Shown piece by piece: positions 1 through 7,624 of a stretch of DNA of 49,359 nucleotides. Numbering within the stretch: position 1 is the stretch's first letter; every line of letters begins with the position of its first letter. The translations under genes and the position numbers were made by a program. This DNA is from Cyclobacteriaceae bacterium (GTDB lineage: Bacteria; Bacteroidota; Bacteroidia; Cytophagales; Cyclobacteriaceae). The DNA lies in NCBI GenBank assembly GCA_028285445.1, contig JANQPQ010000054.1, positions 1 to 49,359 on the forward strand. Direction: 5' to 3'. The notes under the pieces were generated by a model that had not been told where the DNA came from, did not search any database, and saw only the letters and a program-made list of their open reading frames with translations.

Positions 1-1824
1 TTATCCGGAAACGGTATCAACCGATTTCGGATTACAATTGATCATGATGGTTTCGTAACCGCATTCCTTTGCAGCCAGAACTCCGTGCACGCAGCAGTAG
101 TCGAACTCAATTCCTTGTCCTATCCGGTTGGGGCCAGATCCCAGCACCACCACCTTTTTCTTATCAGTGGTTATCGATTCGTTCTCAGTATCAAATGTTG
201 AGTAGTAATAAGGTGTTTCAGCGGCGAATTCGGCGGCACAGGTATCAACCAACTTATACACCCTTTTAATCCCTAGTTCCTGTCTTTTATTGAAAACTTC
301 ACTTTCCAGACATTTTAGCAAATGCCCCAATTGCCTGTCGGCATATCCTTTTTCTTTTGCTGTCTTTAGCAATTCATCTGGAATGGTATCAAGCGTGTAT
401 TTCTCAATCTCCTCTTCTGTCTTAATCAGGTCTTCAATTTGGTTTAGGAACCACTTGTCTATCCTGGTAAGCTTCTGGATAGTTTTGAATGATATTCCAA
501 GCTTTAGGGCGTCGTAAATATGGAATAGCCTGTTCCAGCTCGGATGCTCAAGGCTATAAAGTATTTCTTCCTGATCGGTTAACTCTTTTCCATCAGCTCC
601 GAGTCCATTCCGTCTTATCTCTAATGATTGACAGGCCTTTTGTAGTGCTTCCTGGAAGTTTCGGCCTATACCCATTACTTCGCCCACAGATTTCATCTGC
701 AGACCGAGGTGCCTGTCTGATCCTGGAAACTTATCAAAGTTCCATCGAGGAATCTTCACGATCACGTAATCCAGCGCTGGCTCGAAATAGGCCGAGGTGG
801 TTTTTGTGATCTGGTTCTTGAGCTCATCAAGGTTATAGCCGATGGCCAATTTGGCAGCAATTTTCGCGATGGGGTAGCCTGTTGCTTTTGAGGCCAGGGC
901 TGATGATCTGGAAACCCTGGGGTTAATCTCGATGCCAACTATGGAGTCATCTTCCGGGTTTACTGCGAATTGTACGTTACAACCGCCAGCAAACTGCCCA
1001 ATTCCATTCATCATCTTGATGGCCAAATCGCGCATGTGCTGATAAACCGTATCGGGTAGGGTCATAGCGGGCGCCACCGTAATGGAGTCTCCGGTATGAA
1101 CACCCATAGGATCAAAATTCTCAATGGAGCAAATGATAATTACGTTACCGAGGTTGTCTCTAAGTAATTCGAGTTCATACTCCTTCCAACCCAAAATGCT
1201 TTGCTCTACCAGAACCTCATGAATTGGTGAGGTGTGCAGTCCGTGCGACAGTTTATCTTCAAACTCCTCAGCAGTGTTAACAAAGCTGCCGCCTGTACCT
1301 CCTAGTGTAAAAGAAGGCCGGATAACCAGTGGAAATCCTATTTCCTGGGCGATCTCTTTACCTTGCAAGAATGACGTTGCTGTTTCTCCCTTGCAAACAT
1401 TAACGTCCAATTCCTTCATTTTGAGTCTGAATTTTTCCCGGTCTTCGGTAGTCTCAATTGCATTAATATCTACACCAATAATCTTCACATTGAAGATTTC
1501 CCAAATGCCGGCCTTATCACAATCGATAGCAAGATTCAATGCCGTTTGGCCACCCATGGTTGGCAGCACCGCATCAATTTCGTGCTTCTTCAGAATTTCG
1601 ATAATTGAAGCTTTTGTCAGGGGCTTCAGGTAGATATTATCGGCGGTGACACTATCAGTCATGATAGTAGCCGGATTGGAATTAATAAGTGTAACTTCTA
1701 TGCCTTCTTCTCGGAGAGATCTGGAGGCTTGAGACCCGGAATAATCAAACTCACAAGCTTGTCCGATGATAATAGGCCCGCTTCCTATAATCAAAACGGA
1801 CTTAATGCTAGTGTCTTTTGGCAT
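1..1824 (-). CDS. carB: Carbamoyl-phosphate synthase large subunit, truncated at the window edge
   Basis: CarB makes carbamoyl phosphate from bicarbonate, ammonia (from glutamine via CarA) and two ATP, for pyrimidine and arginine synthesis. The 607 residues cover the N-terminal pre-ATP-grasp fold (GSGP at about 14-17), the first ATP-grasp domain (PSFTLGGTGG near 170, INPRVSRSSALASKATG near 300), the oligomerisation region, and the start of the second half (VLGSGPNRIGQGIEFDYCC). Family members are about 940-1,075 residues, so the second ATP-grasp domain is missing. The expected motif NPETVSTD is replaced by NPKSVDTVSG and then TAA at bases 1-3. This may be a contig-edge artefact, a frameshift or a real truncation; the window cannot tell. 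The identity is very secure and the state of the 3' end is not. Confidence 0.93.
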   Translation of the reverse strand: MPKDTSIKSVLIIGSGPIIIGQACEFDYSGSQASRSLREEGIEVTLINSNPATIMTDSVTADNIYLKPLTKASIIEILKKHEIDAVLPTMGGQTALNLAIDCDKAGIWEIFNVKIIGVDINAIETTEDREKFRLKMKELDVNVCKGETATSFLQGKEIAQEIGFPLVIRPSFTLGGTGGSFVNTAEEFEDKLSHGLHTSPIHEVLVEQSILGWKEYELELLRDNLGNVIIICSIENFDPMGVHTGDSITVAPAMTLPDTVYQHMRDLAIKMMNGIGQFAGGCNVQFAVNPEDDSIVGIEINPRVSRSSALASKATGYPIAKIAAKLAIGYNLDELKNQITKTTSAYFEPALDYVIVKIPRWNFDKFPGSDRHLGLQMKSVGEVMGIGRNFQEALQKACQSLEIRRNGLGADGKELTDQEEILYSLEHPSWNRLFHIYDALKLGISFKTIQKLTRIDKWFLNQIEDLIKTEEEIEKYTLDTIPDELLKTAKEKGYADRQLGHLLKCLESEVFNKRQELGIKRVYKLVDTCAAEFAAETPYYYSTFDTENESITTDKKKVVVLGSGPNRIGQGIEFDYCCVHGVLAAKECGYETIMINCNPKSVDTVSG

Positions 1825-1869
1825 GTTTAATTAAGTGTGGGATAGGGTTGTGATTTGCATAAATTGGCA

Positions 1870-1899
1870 CAAAGTTATAGGAATATATGCAGAATCAAA
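1870..1899 (-). promoter_or_regulatory. Bacteroidota-type promoter of carB
   Basis: On the minus strand TTTG (1899-1896) is followed after 18 bases by TAACTTTG (1877-1870), matching the Bacteroidota primary sigma consensus TTTG / TAnnTTTG. It lies about 45 bases upstream of the carB ATG. The same element spacing (18) recurs upstream of the E1 gene at 38018-38047. Confidence 0.62.
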
Positions 1900-1921
1900 A
1901 TCGGGAGTTTTAAAGTAAAAT

Positions 1922-1953
1922 GAGTGCCGCCAGCCTACTTGCCAACGGCACTC
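1922..1953 (-). terminator. Rho-independent terminator downstream of the DUF4199-like gene
   Basis: GAGTGCCG (1922-1929) and CGGCACTC (1946-1953) form a perfect 8-bp GC-rich stem around a 16-base loop. Read on the minus strand the stem is followed by a T-rich run (ATTTTACTTT). It starts 27 bases after the stop of the gene at 1980-2456, so it most likely ends that transcript and separates it from carB. Confidence 0.65.
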
Positions 1954-1979
1954 TTTGAACTATGAAATTGGCGGGTTTC

Positions 1980-2456
1980 CTATTTCTTTTTTAGGAAGAT
2001 TGATCCTATCAAACTAACCAGGGTTCCAAAAATTGCTGCGCCAATAAAAACCTGGAACACATAGTTGGCAGTAGTAAAATGCTGTCGTGAATATTCAAGT
2101 ATTGCGGGATCATTTGCAGCTTCGGCTCTTTCAGCGGCGTGCTCCAACATCAGGTCGAAATACTCCGGATGCACGGCCACGTGATAGAGGTATTGGTTAA
2201 TTGCCACTATAACCGCGTAAATCGTCGTCATGTAGAGCCCAGCCACTACTGCCTTCTTATAGCTCCAATGTTCGTTCGATCCTCTACAGATTCGGGTGCC
2301 CCAGGGGATACCTATCAGGGGTATAAGGTAAACGAAATTGGTTACGATGAAGAAAAGGTCAAGATACTTGGTATGTAATCCGAAAATGAATTCCAAGTGC
2401 AACCACAAAGCGGAGGCTAGTCCAATGGCTATTCCAAATTTAAGTTCAGTTCTCAT
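1980..2456 (-). CDS. DUF4199-like four-helix membrane protein
   Basis: A 158-residue integral membrane protein of unknown function. Hydrophobic segments lie at about 6-26, 34-50, 67-88 and 130-153, with a charged loop (HAAERAEAANDP) between the third and fourth. The N-in start followed by four helices and the terminal KKK resemble the DUF4199 family, which is widespread in Bacteroidota; the family call is by resemblance. The gene stands alone, with a terminator behind it and a hairpin-rich gap ahead of it. No catalytic motif is visible. Confidence 0.7.
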   Translation of the reverse strand: MRTELKFGIAIGLASALWLHLEFIFGLHTKYLDLFFIVTNFVYLIPLIGIPWGTRICRGSNEHWSYKKAVVAGLYMTTIYAVIVAINQYLYHVAVHPEYFDLMLEHAAERAEAANDPAILEYSRQHFTTANYVFQVFIGAAIFGTLVSLIGSIFLKKK

Positions 2457-2509
2457 GGGATTGTTTTAAAGTTTGAACTCAAATTTGGATGGATAGCCTA
2501 TTATATTCG

Positions 2510-2550
2510 TCACCCCAAAGGGTGATTTGCATTCACCCGTTCGGGTGAAT
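2510..2550. repeat. Two adjacent hairpins sharing a CACCC/GGGTG core
   Basis: Two perfect inverted repeats stand 5 bases apart. The first is TCACCC (2510-2515), loop CAAA, GGGTGA (2520-2525). The second is ATTCACCC (2531-2538), loop GTTC, GGGTGAAT (2543-2550). They lie just downstream of the DoxX stop (minus strand) and upstream of the DUF4199-like gene. Neither strand has a clear U tract, so this is a weak terminator, an mRNA-end stabiliser or a small REP-like element. Confidence 0.5.
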
Positions 2551-2558
2551 AGTGCCAC

Positions 2559-2924
2559 CTATGAAAGTTTTATTGGTTTTTCACTGAGTCGAACGTATAA
2601 AACAACCGCCAACAGAGCCAGCGGCAGGGCCGGACCCAGAATGGTTTCGTCGTGCAAAAGATGGGTAATTAGAGCTCCAACCATCACCGGAACAATTGCA
2701 ATTGCTCCGTAGCGCACCGTTTTTGGTATGAAAAGCATCACTCCGGCTATTACCTCTATGGCCCCAATTAAGTAAAAGAAGTTATCGAAGTAGCCCCACT
2801 TTTCGAACCGTGGTCCCCATGTTGCTGCATCAGTAAACTTAGATTGCCCCGCTACCAGCATTTGTAAACCAACCAGAACCTGGAAAATCCATGAGACAAC
2901 ATTGAGTACTTTTTCCTTTTTCAT
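2559..2924 (-). CDS. DoxX family membrane protein
   Basis: A 121-residue protein with four hydrophobic segments, of the DoxX / terminal oxidase-associated type, which sits in the inner membrane. Supporting features are the N-terminal VVSWIFQVLVGLQMLVAGQSKF segment type (helix, then GxxKF), the central IGAIEVIAGVMLFIP helix and a basic tail. The ATG at 2924 is chosen over an upstream in-frame start at 2975 because the extra 17 residues are polar and do not resemble the family. It lies 63 bases downstream of the AraC-type regulator on the same strand, with an 18-bp palindrome between them, so it is a likely regulatory target. Some DoxX relatives are linked to redox or thiosulfate chemistry; no specific substrate can be read here. 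Confidence 0.8.
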   Translation of the reverse strand: MKKEKVLNVVSWIFQVLVGLQMLVAGQSKFTDAATWGPRFEKWGYFDNFFYLIGAIEVIAGVMLFIPKTVRYGAIAIVPVMVGALITHLLHDETILGPALPLALLAVVLYVRLSEKPIKLS

Positions 2925-2981
2925 ATTTGTTGTTTTAGATTGATAAAAAAGGAAGGTATTCTTTGCCGGCACCAAGGTCGG

Positions 2982-2999
2982 ACTACTTTATAAAGTAGT
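2982..2999. promoter_or_regulatory. Perfect 18-bp palindrome, candidate operator of the DoxX gene
   Basis: ACTACTTTATAAAGTAGT is a perfect palindrome that overlaps the stop codon of the AraC-type gene and lies about 60 bases before the DoxX start. It is too AT-rich to be a convincing terminator, and its placement suits a dimeric regulator-binding site. Binding by the adjacent regulator is an inference. Confidence 0.4.
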
Positions 3000-4142
3000 A
3001 CCAGAAAGTGATTGCTGCTTAATGGAACGTAAGTAAGCACTTGGTGTGGTGCCAGTAGACTTCTTAAAGGCCCGGTTAAAAGCAGATTTACTATTGAATC
3101 CAACGTCGAAGGCTATACCCATGATGGTTTGACGCTGCCAATCAGCTTCAGCCATCAATTGCTTAGCGGCTTCTATGCGGTGACTATTCACGAATTCGAA
3201 AAAATTCTGACCCAGGTTTTCATTCAATACTTGCGACAGCAAGTAAGGCTGAAGTGAGAGTGTTTTTGCTAAATCAATTAGCTTGAAGTCGCTTTGTAAG
3301 TATGGTTTTTCATTAGTCATGAATTGGAGAACCTTCTGCTCATAATCTTTGGCTTGCGCAGGCTCCAGTGGAGAGTGTTGGTACTTTGGCCCGTTACTAA
3401 CGAACTCTCCCGAGATAATTTCCGGTTGATTTAACGACCTGAATCCAATGTAATTTATTAGTACCGATACTGTAAATATGAAGGCGAAATCAGTTTCTGT
3501 GCTAAAGGTGTAGTAACCGCCGGTTATCAGCATTATGTAAAAGAATAAAGTGATCGCCAACACAGCTGTAAAACCTATGTTGGCATGTCGTAACCATTTT
3601 AAACTAACCTTCTCAAAATTCGAGAGTGATTCCCGGATTTGCTTTCTGTGCCCCCGGAGTAGCAGTAGGATATTGACATTATACACAGACATGTGTGCAA
3701 CCTGTGCCAGCAAAACAGCAAAGAAAATTGGCTTTAGAATGCCTTGGTGTTCGTTCATCTTATCAGGACCTAATAAGTTGAATACCACCAGGAAGGTGAC
3801 CATTAAGGCCAGAGAAATCGTTGCTGGAATTAAATGTGGTAATGATTCTCTTAATGAGATTTTCTTACCGATCGCTTCGCGAGTATAGAATAACAGTAAG
3901 GGGCCAAATAGAAACGTAAGCACATGAGCTACCAGGTATAGTATTGAATTAATGGATTGACTGAGCACATGGATTGAGACATGTTTCATGACGTGCAATG
4001 AGAGAATAAACACCAGCATTGCCAGGAGGCGATTTGCTCTTCTATTACCTCTCTTATGGGTGACCAGCACAATAGATAGGAACAATCCCAAAAAGGCGCT
4101 AAAGGCTACAATTAGATCTAATGCATTGGTAGTCTGCTCCAT
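2988..4142 (-). CDS. Membrane-anchored AraC family transcriptional regulator
   Basis: A 384-residue regulator. The first ~245 residues hold about seven transmembrane helices (for example LIVAFSAFLGLFLSIVL and ILYLVAHVLTFLFGPLLLFY). A linker leads to a C-terminal AraC/XylS DNA-binding domain at about 270-375 with two helix-turn-helices. The second contains the typical signature IMGIAFDVGFNSKSAFNRAFKKSTGTTPSAY. This architecture, a membrane sensor joined to an AraC domain, is common in Bacteroidota and implies sensing a membrane or envelope signal. It precedes the DoxX gene on the same strand and diverges from the dehydratase gene at 4216. The ligand is unknown. Confidence 0.88.
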   Translation of the reverse strand: MEQTTNALDLIVAFSAFLGLFLSIVLVTHKRGNRRANRLLAMLVFILSLHVMKHVSIHVLSQSINSILYLVAHVLTFLFGPLLLFYTREAIGKKISLRESLPHLIPATISLALMVTFLVVFNLLGPDKMNEHQGILKPIFFAVLLAQVAHMSVYNVNILLLLRGHRKQIRESLSNFEKVSLKWLRHANIGFTAVLAITLFFYIMLITGGYYTFSTETDFAFIFTVSVLINYIGFRSLNQPEIISGEFVSNGPKYQHSPLEPAQAKDYEQKVLQFMTNEKPYLQSDFKLIDLAKTLSLQPYLLSQVLNENLGQNFFEFVNSHRIEAAKQLMAEADWQRQTIMGIAFDVGFNSKSAFNRAFKKSTGTTPSAYLRSIKQQSLSGTTL

Positions 4143-4215
4143 TATTCTTAGCAGGAAAATGCTGTAGTCAAATATCTATAATTCTTATAACTTCGAATCC
4201 GCTAAATTAGTTGTA

Positions 4216-5226
4216 ATGTCAATCGAAGATACAAGTGGTTCTATTCCAAACATAGCTCAGATCGAGGAAACGATTAAGAGGATCGGTTCCTATGTGAGAC
4301 AAACGCCAACATGGGAGTGGAATTCCGGGGTGAAGAGCAAAATATTTGGTGACGACGCCAAAATTTCCTTAAAGCTGGAATTGCTGCAGTTTGGTGGAAG
4401 CTTCAAAGCCAGGGGAGCCGTTAACAACTTGCTTAATTTAAACCCTGAACAGAGAGCAAAGGGGGTTACTGCCGTTAGTGCTGGGAATCATGCCATTGCG
4501 GTTGCTTATGCCTCGTCTGTGTGCGAAAGCACTGCAAAGGTAGTTATGCCGAAGTCTGCAAATCCGATGAGAATAGAGAAGTGCATAGCAATGGGCGCCG
4601 AAGTAGTTCTTAAGGACGATGTACACCAGGCCTTCGCTGAGGTGAGGCGCATCCAGGAAGAGGAAGGTAGATTCTTTGTGCATCCATTTGAAGGTGAGAC
4701 TACAGTGTTAGGGCCAGCGACTCTGGGCTATGAACTAATGCAGCAGGTACCCAATCTTGATGCAGTAGTTGTACCAATTGGCGGAGGCGGCCTTTGCGCA
4801 GGAATAGCCACCGCTGTGAAGTTGATCAATCCTAATTGCAAAGTTTATGGAGTTGAGCCAGAGGGAGCCAACACTATGACCTTAAGTTTGAAATCTGGAA
4901 AACCGGAATCTATTGATGCAGTGAAAACAATTGCAGATAGCCTGGGAGCACCCTACGCCGCACCTTACAGCTTTTCGCTTTGCCAAAAATATGTAGATGA
5001 AGTTGTGCTCATTTCAGACCAAGAGATGTGTGATGCTATGTCTATTCTGTTCCACGATCTGAAACTGGCTGTAGAACCGGCAGGAGCCAGTGCAACTGCT
5101 GCCTTGTCGGGTCCCCTTAGACAAAAACTCGCTGGGAGACATGTAGCACTTATAGTTTGTGGCGCAAATATCGACCTACAGAGCTTTAACCGATACACCT
5201 CTCAAGCCACTGAAGTATCATTATAG
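4216..5226 (+). CDS. PLP-dependent threonine/serine dehydratase
   Basis: A 336-residue fold-type II PLP enzyme expected to deaminate threonine (or serine) to the 2-oxoacid and ammonia in the cytoplasm. The PLP lysine is K64 in GSFKARGA. The asparagine/serine region VSAGNHAIAVAYA and the phosphate-binding glycine loop GGGGL (189-193) are intact. At this length it lacks the C-terminal ACT-like regulatory domain of biosynthetic IlvA, so it matches the catabolic TdcB or serine racemase-like group; the substrate cannot be settled from sequence. The stop codon lies inside the first arm of the TetR double operator, so read-through into the TetR gene and co-regulation are possible. Confidence 0.86.
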   Translation: MSIEDTSGSIPNIAQIEETIKRIGSYVRQTPTWEWNSGVKSKIFGDDAKISLKLELLQFGGSFKARGAVNNLLNLNPEQRAKGVTAVSAGNHAIAVAYASSVCESTAKVVMPKSANPMRIEKCIAMGAEVVLKDDVHQAFAEVRRIQEEEGRFFVHPFEGETTVLGPATLGYELMQQVPNLDAVVVPIGGGGLCAGIATAVKLINPNCKVYGVEPEGANTMTLSLKSGKPESIDAVKTIADSLGAPYAAPYSFSLCQKYVDEVVLISDQEMCDAMSILFHDLKLAVEPAGASATAALSGPLRQKLAGRHVALIVCGANIDLQSFNRYTSQATEVSL

Positions 5227-5272
5227 TACATACGTACTAATAACCTATTGTAAATTAGTACGTATGTACTAA
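5224..5272. promoter_or_regulatory. Double TetR-type operator (two mirrored palindromes)
   Basis: TAGTACATACGTACTAAT (5224-5241) is repeated as its exact reverse complement at 5254-5271, separated by 12 bases. Each copy is itself a near-perfect dyad: TTAGTAC-GTAT-GTACTAA at 5255-5272 and TAGTAC-ATAC-GTACTA at 5224-5239. The second dyad ends one base before the GTG start of the TetR gene. Two dyads spaced 30-31 bases apart in front of a tetR gene are the usual geometry for autoregulation by two TetR dimers. Confidence 0.75.
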
Positions 5273-5273
5273 T

Positions 5274-5885
5274 GTGACTACCTCAGAAAAGATAATTAGT
5301 AACGCCGTAGACTTATTCAACAAAGAAGGTTACGGTAACGTTTCTCTCCGGCACATCGCAGATCGTTGCGACATAAGCCTGGGGAACCTGACTTATCACT
5401 TTCCTGATAAGGAGAAGCTCATGACCGCCATTTATGAGTTAATGTTTGAAGAGATGGAGGGAGTGATTGTGCCCAGCTCGGAATTTAAGCTGCGGGATTT
5501 CCAAAACATGCTTAAACATTTCTACGCTTTTCAGGAGAAGTACCGATTCTTTTTCCTCGAGTTAGTCCATATTCTCAGGTCTTATCCATCTCTCGCTGAG
5601 AGGCATCGGGAGACGGTGGCTAAGCGAAAATCAGAGGGTTTGGGACTGATTTACTACTTCGTAGGAAAAGGACTTATGATTTCCGAGCCAGTGCCAGGAT
5701 GCTATGAGAATCTTGTGCAGGCAATCTGGATAGTGAATACTTTTTGGATTGCACAGTTGCGTGTAATCACAGGCGCTGATCACCTGAGATACAAACACCA
5801 GGCTACAGAGGTAGTATGGGCAATGATGCTTCCATACCTTTCCAAAGCTGGTTTAGATGAATACAAAAACCTACGAGACATTTAA
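5274..5885 (+). CDS. TetR/AcrR family transcriptional regulator
   Basis: A 203-residue repressor. The helix-turn-helix spans about residues 23-48 (VSLRHIADRCDISLGNLTYHF, with the typical SLGNLTYHFPDKEKL turn). The remaining residues form the helical ligand-binding/dimerisation half, rich in aromatic residues (YRFFFLELVHILRSYP). It starts at GTG (5274); the overlapping ATG at 5272 runs straight into TGA. The operator pair directly in front suggests autorepression, and the SRPBCC gene 10 bases downstream should share the transcript. The inducer is unknown; an aromatic or lipid-like ligand would suit the hydrophobic C-terminal half, but that is a guess. Confidence 0.88.
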   Translation: MTTSEKIISNAVDLFNKEGYGNVSLRHIADRCDISLGNLTYHFPDKEKLMTAIYELMFEEMEGVIVPSSEFKLRDFQNMLKHFYAFQEKYRFFFLELVHILRSYPSLAERHRETVAKRKSEGLGLIYYFVGKGLMISEPVPGCYENLVQAIWIVNTFWIAQLRVITGADHLRYKHQATEVVWAMMLPYLSKAGLDEYKNLRDI

Positions 5886-5895
5886 GAGACTACAT

Positions 5896-6354
5896 ATGAA
5901 ACATTTGAAAACCGAAATTGAAATACAGGCTTCACCACAACAGGTTTGGGAGGTACTAACAGATTTCGAATCTTACCCGGAATGGAACCCGATGATCAGG
6001 AGCATAAAAGGAGAGTTGAAAATGCGCAACAGGCTGAAAGTTGTAATTCACGCTCCTAAAAGTAAACCGATGACCATCCGTCCAAAGGTGACTTCATTTA
6101 AAAAGCATGTTCGCTTTAGCTGGATGGGTCACATGTTTATTATTGGCCTTTTTGACGGCCAGCACATTTTTGAAATAAAGGACCTGGAAGATGGCGTCTG
6201 CAAACTTATACACCGCGAAGAGTTTAGCGGCATACTTGTGCCATTGATGTCTAAATTCCTCGATACCAAGGTTAAGCAAGGATTTGAGGATATGAATAAG
6301 GCGCTAAGAGATCGGATAGAAGAGAAGGTCCGAAGCTCATCTGCTGGAATGTAG
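5896..6354 (+). CDS. SRPBCC (START/Bet v 1-like) domain protein
   Basis: A 152-residue single-domain protein of the SRPBCC superfamily, a helix-grip fold with a deep hydrophobic cavity. The signature is at the N-terminus: TEIEIQASPQQVWEVLTDFESYPEWNPMI, with alternating strands and a C-terminal amphipathic helix (FEDMNKALRDRIEEK). The start at 5896 fits the domain; a longer frame beginning at 5857 would overlap the TetR gene by 29 bases and adds nothing recognisable. The gene lies 10 bases behind the TetR gene, so it probably forms a TetR-controlled two-gene unit and may bind a small hydrophobic molecule. No catalytic residues can be named. Confidence 0.82.
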   Translation: MKHLKTEIEIQASPQQVWEVLTDFESYPEWNPMIRSIKGELKMRNRLKVVIHAPKSKPMTIRPKVTSFKKHVRFSWMGHMFIIGLFDGQHIFEIKDLEDGVCKLIHREEFSGILVPLMSKFLDTKVKQGFEDMNKALRDRIEEKVRSSSAGM

Positions 6355-6412
6355 ATTGTAACCCCTGAAATTTAGTCCATAAAATCGCTTACTATCCCTC
6401 GTAAATAGGCAT

Positions 6413-6446
6413 TAATTGACAACATAATTGACTATTTTGCTATACT
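6413..6446 (+). promoter_or_regulatory. Candidate promoter and tandem operator of the caspase cluster
   Basis: TAATTGAC occurs twice as a direct repeat (6413-6420 and 6425-6432), with a period of 12 bases, just upstream of TATACT (6441-6446). A longer-spaced TTGACA (6416-6421) overlaps the first repeat. Downstream, CTATTTG (6445-6451) loosely resembles the Bacteroidota -7 element. Transcription would start about 25 bases before the ATG at 6481. The direct repeat looks like a binding site for a response regulator or similar dimer; no cognate regulator is adjacent. Confidence 0.38.
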
Positions 6447-6480
6447 ATTTGTTGTAACGACTACTAAGCAAACCCTATTT

Positions 6481-7617
6481 ATGAAGGCAACAAAGCTTCT
6501 GGCAGGGCTAATCTGCCTGCTGTTATTCACAACCTGCACCATCATTGAAGATGGGGACATAACAGACCCCGGCCAGGTATTGACGCTAACCGCGATCAGT
6601 ATAAGTCAAGCCGGGCAGGAAGGAACTAACACACACGCGAATGCGACCGTTACTACCTCGGGCAGCGGTGGATTGATTCAAAAGATTGACTGGCAGTTAC
6701 CACCTATTCCAAACAACGATACCAATATCCACACCTTCAGGTTTCGCACAGAGAGGTTTGCAACCACAGAGAATTTGCAAAGTACAGCCTTTAGAACGTT
6801 CGTTGATTCGGATCTGGAAAACCAGATTGAAACATTCTTTGAAGGTTATGATGCCGGTGGCAGAGTGGGAACAATACGCAATGTCGGACAAAGTGACAAT
6901 CAAGAATTTGAAAGGTATGAATTTCAATATGATTCAGAAGGTAGAGTCACGAATGTAACTACCACCTATACGAGCGACATAACCATTGTCTTGCAGGACG
7001 TAATCACTTACGATTTCGATTCCAAAATTGACATTATCAGGCGTACAGTGAATGTTGATGGCGCCATGTCCCAAGCCGTGTTCTACATCGGGTTTGGCAG
7101 GCAGCCAGGTAATACTAGCTTGTTCACCGGCACTGACGACGATATTGGAGGATTTGTCATTCGTGAATTTGCAGCTGGTGCAGCTGTAGACGCTAAAAAT
7201 GACGTGCTCATCGCCGGCTCAGAACCGGAGAACCACTACGCTTACTTTCAAAATGATCCTGGCAATTGGTTTGGTGGCGATAACGATAACAACGCAAGCC
7301 CTCTTCCTTTTCAGGGTAACGTTGATATGCTTATTAATGACGCGGGAAGCAGCTTAGCTTCAATTCAAATCACCGACATAAGGTTTTTTGGCAATGGTGA
7401 GTTTCAGAATGAAAATTTTAGCCCATTTGCTCGTAACCGCTACCCTGACTATTACTACTTCCATCCTTTTTTTCTATTTCCTAATCTCTTCGAAGACGGG
7501 AGGCTGCTACAGCAAATTTATTTTTCGGATTGGTGGATTGTCAATCAAGGGTCAGACTTAGCTTACGAGTTTGAGCAAAACCGAGACATGACCGTCGAAT
7601 ACTCACTTGCCAACTAG
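6481..7617 (+). CDS. Predicted outer-membrane lipoprotein, first gene of the WD40-caspase cluster
   Basis: A 378-residue protein of unknown function. A short signal sequence ends in a lipobox-like LLFTTC (Cys at residue 19), followed by the acidic stretch IIEDGDITDPG often found after Bacteroidota lipidated cysteines. The mature part is beta-rich, with an EFERYEFQYDSEGRVTNVTTTY segment resembling the RHS/YD-like repeats of Bacteroidota lipoproteins, and an aromatic C-terminal part (YYYFHPFFLFPNLF). The next gene follows after 7 bases, so it heads the operon with the beta-barrel and WD40-caspase genes. It could serve as a surface or periplasmic ligand-binding partner; this rests on gene order alone. 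Confidence 0.72.
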   Translation: MKATKLLAGLICLLLFTTCTIIEDGDITDPGQVLTLTAISISQAGQEGTNTHANATVTTSGSGGLIQKIDWQLPPIPNNDTNIHTFRFRTERFATTENLQSTAFRTFVDSDLENQIETFFEGYDAGGRVGTIRNVGQSDNQEFERYEFQYDSEGRVTNVTTTYTSDITIVLQDVITYDFDSKIDIIRRTVNVDGAMSQAVFYIGFGRQPGNTSLFTGTDDDIGGFVIREFAAGAAVDAKNDVLIAGSEPENHYAYFQNDPGNWFGGDNDNNASPLPFQGNVDMLINDAGSSLASIQITDIRFFGNGEFQNENFSPFARNRYPDYYYFHPFFLFPNLFEDGRLLQQIYFSDWWIVNQGSDLAYEFEQNRDMTVEYSLAN

Positions 7618-7624
7618 ATAGAAG

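Noticed and set aside
489-809. A 106-codon plus-strand frame within carB
   Set aside because: It lies antisense to strongly conserved CarB coding sequence and has no recognisable features.
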